From an uncultured Candidatus Melainabacteria bacterium (GTDB lineage Bacteria; Cyanobacteriota; Vampirovibrionia; Gastranaerophilales; Gastranaerophilaceae): a stretch of DNA of 64,000 nucleotides. The DNA lies in the NCBI GenBank assembly GCA_934757245.1, contig CAKVLH010000008.1, positions 18,244-82,243 on the forward strand, read 5' to 3'. A program made the translations under genes and the position numbers. A model generated the notes under the pieces. It was not told the DNA's origin. It ran no database searches and saw only the letters and a list, made by a program, of their open reading frames with translations. How positions within the stretch are numbered: the stretch's first letter is position 1; each line of letters begins with the position of its first letter. This document shows positions 60,933-64,000 of this stretch, piece after piece.

Positions 60933-62786
60933 ATGGAAACTGGTGCTGAAATAAAAACAAAGAAGAAAGGGATGACTGCTCAAACTCGACTTATCCTTGC
61001 GGGGCTTGTGGTTAGTACCGCATTTATTTTAGCTTCTGCCGGTTTTGCAACTTATAGTATCAGCCAAAACATGAATTCAGCTTACAAGAGCTTCGGACAA
61101 GTTCTATCAAAAACACTAGCAATAGAAGGTGTTGAAGTTACTAAAAATATTCCGGAACTTGCAAAATACGACGCACTTAGAGCGAATTCGCTTTCTGTTT
61201 TAAAAAGCAACAATGATATAGCATACATAGTTTTTAAAGACAATAAATCTAAAGTTATATATTCAAGTAAGGATGATTATCCTGACCAAGCGGATAGAGC
61301 ACGTATTACAGTAAGCTCTCCTATGGTTTTAAAAAATCTCAGTGATTCAATTAATGTTGGTTCTGTTGAAGTTGGGCTTTCCGGTACTATCATGGATAAA
61401 GTTTCAGCAACATCTAATACTTCACTTGCAATTGTATTCTTGTTAGCGTGGTTTGTGATTGTCGGCATAATTTACATGAACACTTCTATCGTAACCAGAG
61501 AGCTTCGCAAACTTCACCAAGGGGTTAAAAAGATTTCATCTGGTGAATTTGGTTACAAATTGGATGACAAGGATGTTGACAAGGAAATAAAGGAACTTTA
61601 CTCTGCATTCAATGATATGTCAGAACGTTTAAGCCGTTACAATGAACAAACAATTGAGAGCTTAACTTTTGAACGTAACAAGCTTGAATCAGTATTGATG
61701 AGCATTGTAAACGGAGTTGTTGTTTGTGATAACCATGATAAAGTTATTATGGTTAACAATTATGCAAAAAGGCTTTTGGAAGTTGAAGAAGATGATATTC
61801 TAAATACTCAGATTCAGCAATTCTGCGATTCTAGCGGTGAATTTTGTTTTTCTGATAAAATTACAGAATTTAAAGATACACCGCTTGATGATGACGGTGC
61901 GCCTGTTTCATTTAATATAACAATTGATCAAAGAATTTTGAAGTGTTTAATTTCACCGATGTTTACCCGTTCAAACTCTTATGTAGGTTATATTATCGTA
62001 CTTATTGACGTAACAAAAGATGTAGAGATGGATCAATTGCGTTCAAACTTTATTTCTAACGTTTCGCACGAACTTAGAACTCCTGTAACAGTTTTGAGAA
62101 GTTATATTGATACTCTTTATAACTTTGGTAATGATTTTGATTTTAATACTCAAAGAGAGTTTATTGGGGTTATGAACCAAGAAATCATAAGACTTAATCG
62201 AATGGTTAACGATATTCTTGATTTCTCAAGATATGAAGCTCAAAATGTTCACATGGAAAAAACAAAGCAGGATATTATCGAAATAGTTGAAGATGCAGTT
62301 AATCAAGTACAAGTTTTGGCTAAGGAACACGATTTGACGATTTCTATAATGAAAGAACCTGATTTGCCACAAATCTACTTGAATGTGGATAGTATTTCGC
62401 GCGCATTCATGAATATTTTGTCAAATGCTATTAAGTATTCACCTGATGGAAAACGTATTAAGGTTCGCGTAGAACGTTCTCGTGATGGCGAATACGTAGA
62501 AGTTAGCGTAGAGGATCAAGGACCGGGGATTTCGGAAAAAGACCAGAAGAAAGTATTTGACCGTTTCTATAGGTGTGAAAACTCTACGCACACTGTTAAG
62601 GGAACCGGTTTGGGATTACATTTGGTAAAAGTTACTGTGGAAAAACACCACCATGGACAAGTTTTTGTAAACTCTAAAGAAGGTGAAGGTTCTACATTTG
62701 GATTTAGATTGCCAATTAATCCACCACCGGAAGAAATAGAAGAGTATATTCCAAAAAATCAATTACCGGCTGAGAGTGAAGCATAA
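60933..62786 (+). CDS. Sensor histidine kinase (PhoR/VicK-like)
   Basis: 617 residues. Membrane segments at about 18-42 and 163-183 enclose a periplasmic domain of about 120 residues. HAMP (184-235) and PAS (about 250-365) follow. HisKA has H379 in SNVSHELRTPVTVLRSY, then the ATPase with N-box NILSNAIKYSPDG (about 495), G1 EDQGPGIS and G2 GTGLGLHLVK. The tail ends in a short E/P-rich segment. No response regulator is adjacent. A TGn-extended TATAAT (60921-60926) ends 6 bases before ATG with no Shine-Dalgarno: a clear leaderless candidate. Confidence 0.95.
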   Translation: METGAEIKTKKKGMTAQTRLILAGLVVSTAFILASAGFATYSISQNMNSAYKSFGQVLSKTLAIEGVEVTKNIPELAKYDALRANSLSVLKSNNDIAYIVFKDNKSKVIYSSKDDYPDQADRARITVSSPMVLKNLSDSINVGSVEVGLSGTIMDKVSATSNTSLAIVFLLAWFVIVGIIYMNTSIVTRELRKLHQGVKKISSGEFGYKLDDKDVDKEIKELYSAFNDMSERLSRYNEQTIESLTFERNKLESVLMSIVNGVVVCDNHDKVIMVNNYAKRLLEVEEDDILNTQIQQFCDSSGEFCFSDKITEFKDTPLDDDGAPVSFNITIDQRILKCLISPMFTRSNSYVGYIIVLIDVTKDVEMDQLRSNFISNVSHELRTPVTVLRSYIDTLYNFGNDFDFNTQREFIGVMNQEIIRLNRMVNDILDFSRYEAQNVHMEKTKQDIIEIVEDAVNQVQVLAKEHDLTISIMKEPDLPQIYLNVDSISRAFMNILSNAIKYSPDGKRIKVRVERSRDGEYVEVSVEDQGPGISEKDQKKVFDRFYRCENSTHTVKGTGLGLHLVKVTVEKHHHGQVFVNSKEGEGSTFGFRLPINPPPEEIEEYIPKNQLPAESEA

Positions 62787-62835
62787 AGTAGAATCATAAA
62801 AAACGTTTGAGTAGTGCCTTATAGTATCGTATAGT

Positions 62836-62866
62836 AGTAGGTTGGGTTGAAAGCCCAAACTATATT
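62836..62866. repeat. GTTGGGTTGAAAGCCCAA hairpin repeat
   Basis: AGGTTGGGTTGAAAGCCCAA forms a short hairpin. A similar one (TTGGACTTTCAGCCCAAC) lies at 46092-46110. Similar GTAGGTTGGGTT elements are, from general knowledge, common in cyanobacterial intergenic DNA. Confidence 0.4.
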
Positions 62867-62925
62867 TTAAATTACAAAAATTAAAATTGTGTTAAAATAA
62901 AATATAAGGATTATGGGGTTTTTCT

Positions 62926-64000
62926 ATGAATAAAAAGTTATTATCGATTTTATTGAGTTGTTTAATAATATCATCCAATACTTTGGCATTTGCTAATGAT
63001 GAAATTAAAGAAAACAAGTCTGTAAGTGCAGAAAATACAGTTGTTGTACCTAAAAGAATTGAAAATGAAATATATAACAGCATTGAACAAGTTTATGGTG
63101 AAAGTCGAGCAAAAGAGATTTATGAACATGTAATGCAAATTGCAAAAAAAGAAATTGAAACTCGTCCTGAAGCGTTAAAACAAGAAGACTTAACAAGGGC
63201 AGACGATTGGTATAAAGACGAAATTATTTATATGTTTTATGTTGATCAATTTGGTGTTGTAACTCCTGAAAAACCAAATACTTTTAAAGATACATCAGCA
63301 ATGTTTGATTATCTGAAAGATTTAGGAGTAACAACATTGTATTTGTTGCCTTTTGCGGATTCTCCAATGTCAGACGCCGGATTTGACGTGAAAAATCCAA
63401 GAAACATACGTGCGGATTTAGGCGGTAAGACTCAATTCAATGATTTTGTAAAAGAGGCAAAGAAAAATGGGTTTAAAATAAAAGCCGACTTGATTTTGAA
63501 CCACGTATCAGAAGAACACGAATGGTTTCAAGCATTTTTTAAAGGCGATATTTCTAAGAAAGATTATTTTATCGTAAAAGATGAAATGCCTGAATATACA
63601 AAGTATGTTGATGAAAAAATTGGTACAATAGTTGAATACAAAGAAAAAAGCGGGAAGATTTCAAAAAGAAGATTGATTTTTCCTGAAATCACCGATAATC
63701 ATTATCGCAAAGTTACTTTAAACGGCAAAGACTACTTTTTCTACCACACATTCTATCCGTTCCAATTAGATGTAAATTGGGAAAATCCGGAAGTTCTATA
63801 TTATTGGCTTGATACAATTAATTATTGGACAAATATTGGTATTGATATTTTTAGATTTGACGCAATTCCTTATTTATCAAAAGAAGAAGGTACAAGTGCC
63901 GAAAATCTCCCCAAAACACATGCTATTATAAAACTCATAAGTAATTATATCCAAATGACTGCTCCGAGAACAGTAATTCAGGCGGAAGCTTGTCAATATC
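62926..64000 (+). CDS. Exported GH13 enzyme, trehalose synthase/amylosucrase-like (cut by window edge)
   Basis: 358 codons are visible from ATG 62926, with no stop before the window ends. Residues 1-24 are a Sec signal peptide (KKLLSILLSCLIISSNTLAFA). An N-terminal helical segment precedes the barrel, which begins with the typical DDWYKDEIIYMFYVDQFG near 93. Region I is ADLILNHVSEEHEWFQ near 188 and region II IDIFRFDAIPYL near 311, with the nucleophile Asp. Region III (QAEAC) is just reached. This order and spacing fit the TreS/amylosucrase/sucrose-hydrolase branch of GH13. It is the third GH13 gene in the window. Confidence 0.85.
   Translation, partial: MNKKLLSILLSCLIISSNTLAFANDEIKENKSVSAENTVVVPKRIENEIYNSIEQVYGESRAKEIYEHVMQIAKKEIETRPEALKQEDLTRADDWYKDEIIYMFYVDQFGVVTPEKPNTFKDTSAMFDYLKDLGVTTLYLLPFADSPMSDAGFDVKNPRNIRADLGGKTQFNDFVKEAKKNGFKIKADLILNHVSEEHEWFQAFFKGDISKKDYFIVKDEMPEYTKYVDEKIGTIVEYKEKSGKISKRRLIFPEITDNHYRKVTLNGKDYFFYHTFYPFQLDVNWENPEVLYYWLDTINYWTNIGIDIFRFDAIPYLSKEEGTSAENLPKTHAIIKLISNYIQMTAPRTVIQAEACQY

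Overview
The window is AT-rich (roughly two thirds A+T by eye), densely coded DNA from a diderm bacterium: lpxA points to lipid A, dapF to meso-DAP peptidoglycan, and there are lipoprotein and Sec signal peptides. The mix of housekeeping genes with large EF-hand and repeat proteins of unknown function, and with families such as the 435-aa protein at 30462, fits the non-photosynthetic cyanobacterial relatives (Gastranaerophilales / Melainabacteria). That placement is inference from memory of such proteomes, not a search result. I see no tRNA, rRNA, CRISPR array or prophage.

Layout. 1-5.6 kb: a cut-off gene, a two-gene operon behind a sigma28-type promoter (small protein plus a 951-aa repeat protein), and a compact anti-sigma / ECF sigma / CpxP-like stress operon. 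5.6-11 kb: dnaK, a membrane-anchored matrixin-TPR protease, a Xer recombinase and an HNH-like protein. 11.5-13.6 kb: a 697-aa EF-hand protein behind a second sigma28-type promoter. 13.8-20.9 kb: dapF, hisS-pdxJ, small zinc and hypothetical proteins, nth, nnrD, purB. 21-26 kb: a tyrosine/aspartate-repeat protein with a LysM-like end behind a perfect sigma28 consensus promoter, an EamA transporter and a 597-aa unknown. 26-33 kb: era, a GH13 enzyme, an HD-GYP protein, the 435-aa unknown, lysS. 33.8-36 kb: rimP and nusA, split by an element with terminal inverted repeats carrying a four-helix-bundle gene. 36-45 kb: trpS, a lipoprotein-like GH13 enzyme, spmAB, a U32 protein, a TPR protein, pth, lpxA. 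45-54 kb: candidate small RNAs, a TrmB-type regulator, glf, a PLP enzyme, tig, and a degenerate PurN-like/PurD-like pair. 54.8-59.2 kb: a surface glycan cluster (two GT-A-like enzymes, a Stealth phosphotransferase, a GT4). 59.4-64 kb: an SPFH protein, a sensor kinase and the start of a third GH13 enzyme.

Four themes run across genes. (1) Three promoters match the FliA consensus TAAAGTTT-N11-GCCGATAA and drive large signal-less proteins, two of them sharing a repeated helical module. (2) Three elements have arms made of four 8-bp units (consensus RGKNAATA) in inverted orientation; one holds a four-helix-bundle (S23-like) gene and sits inside rimP-nusA, the other two are empty and MITE-like. 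(3) GC-rich palindromic repeats lie in many intergenic gaps and also appear in-frame inside a GT4 and a U32 gene. (4) About eleven genes have a -10 hexamer 6-9 nt before ATG and no Shine-Dalgarno, suggesting common leaderless mRNAs.
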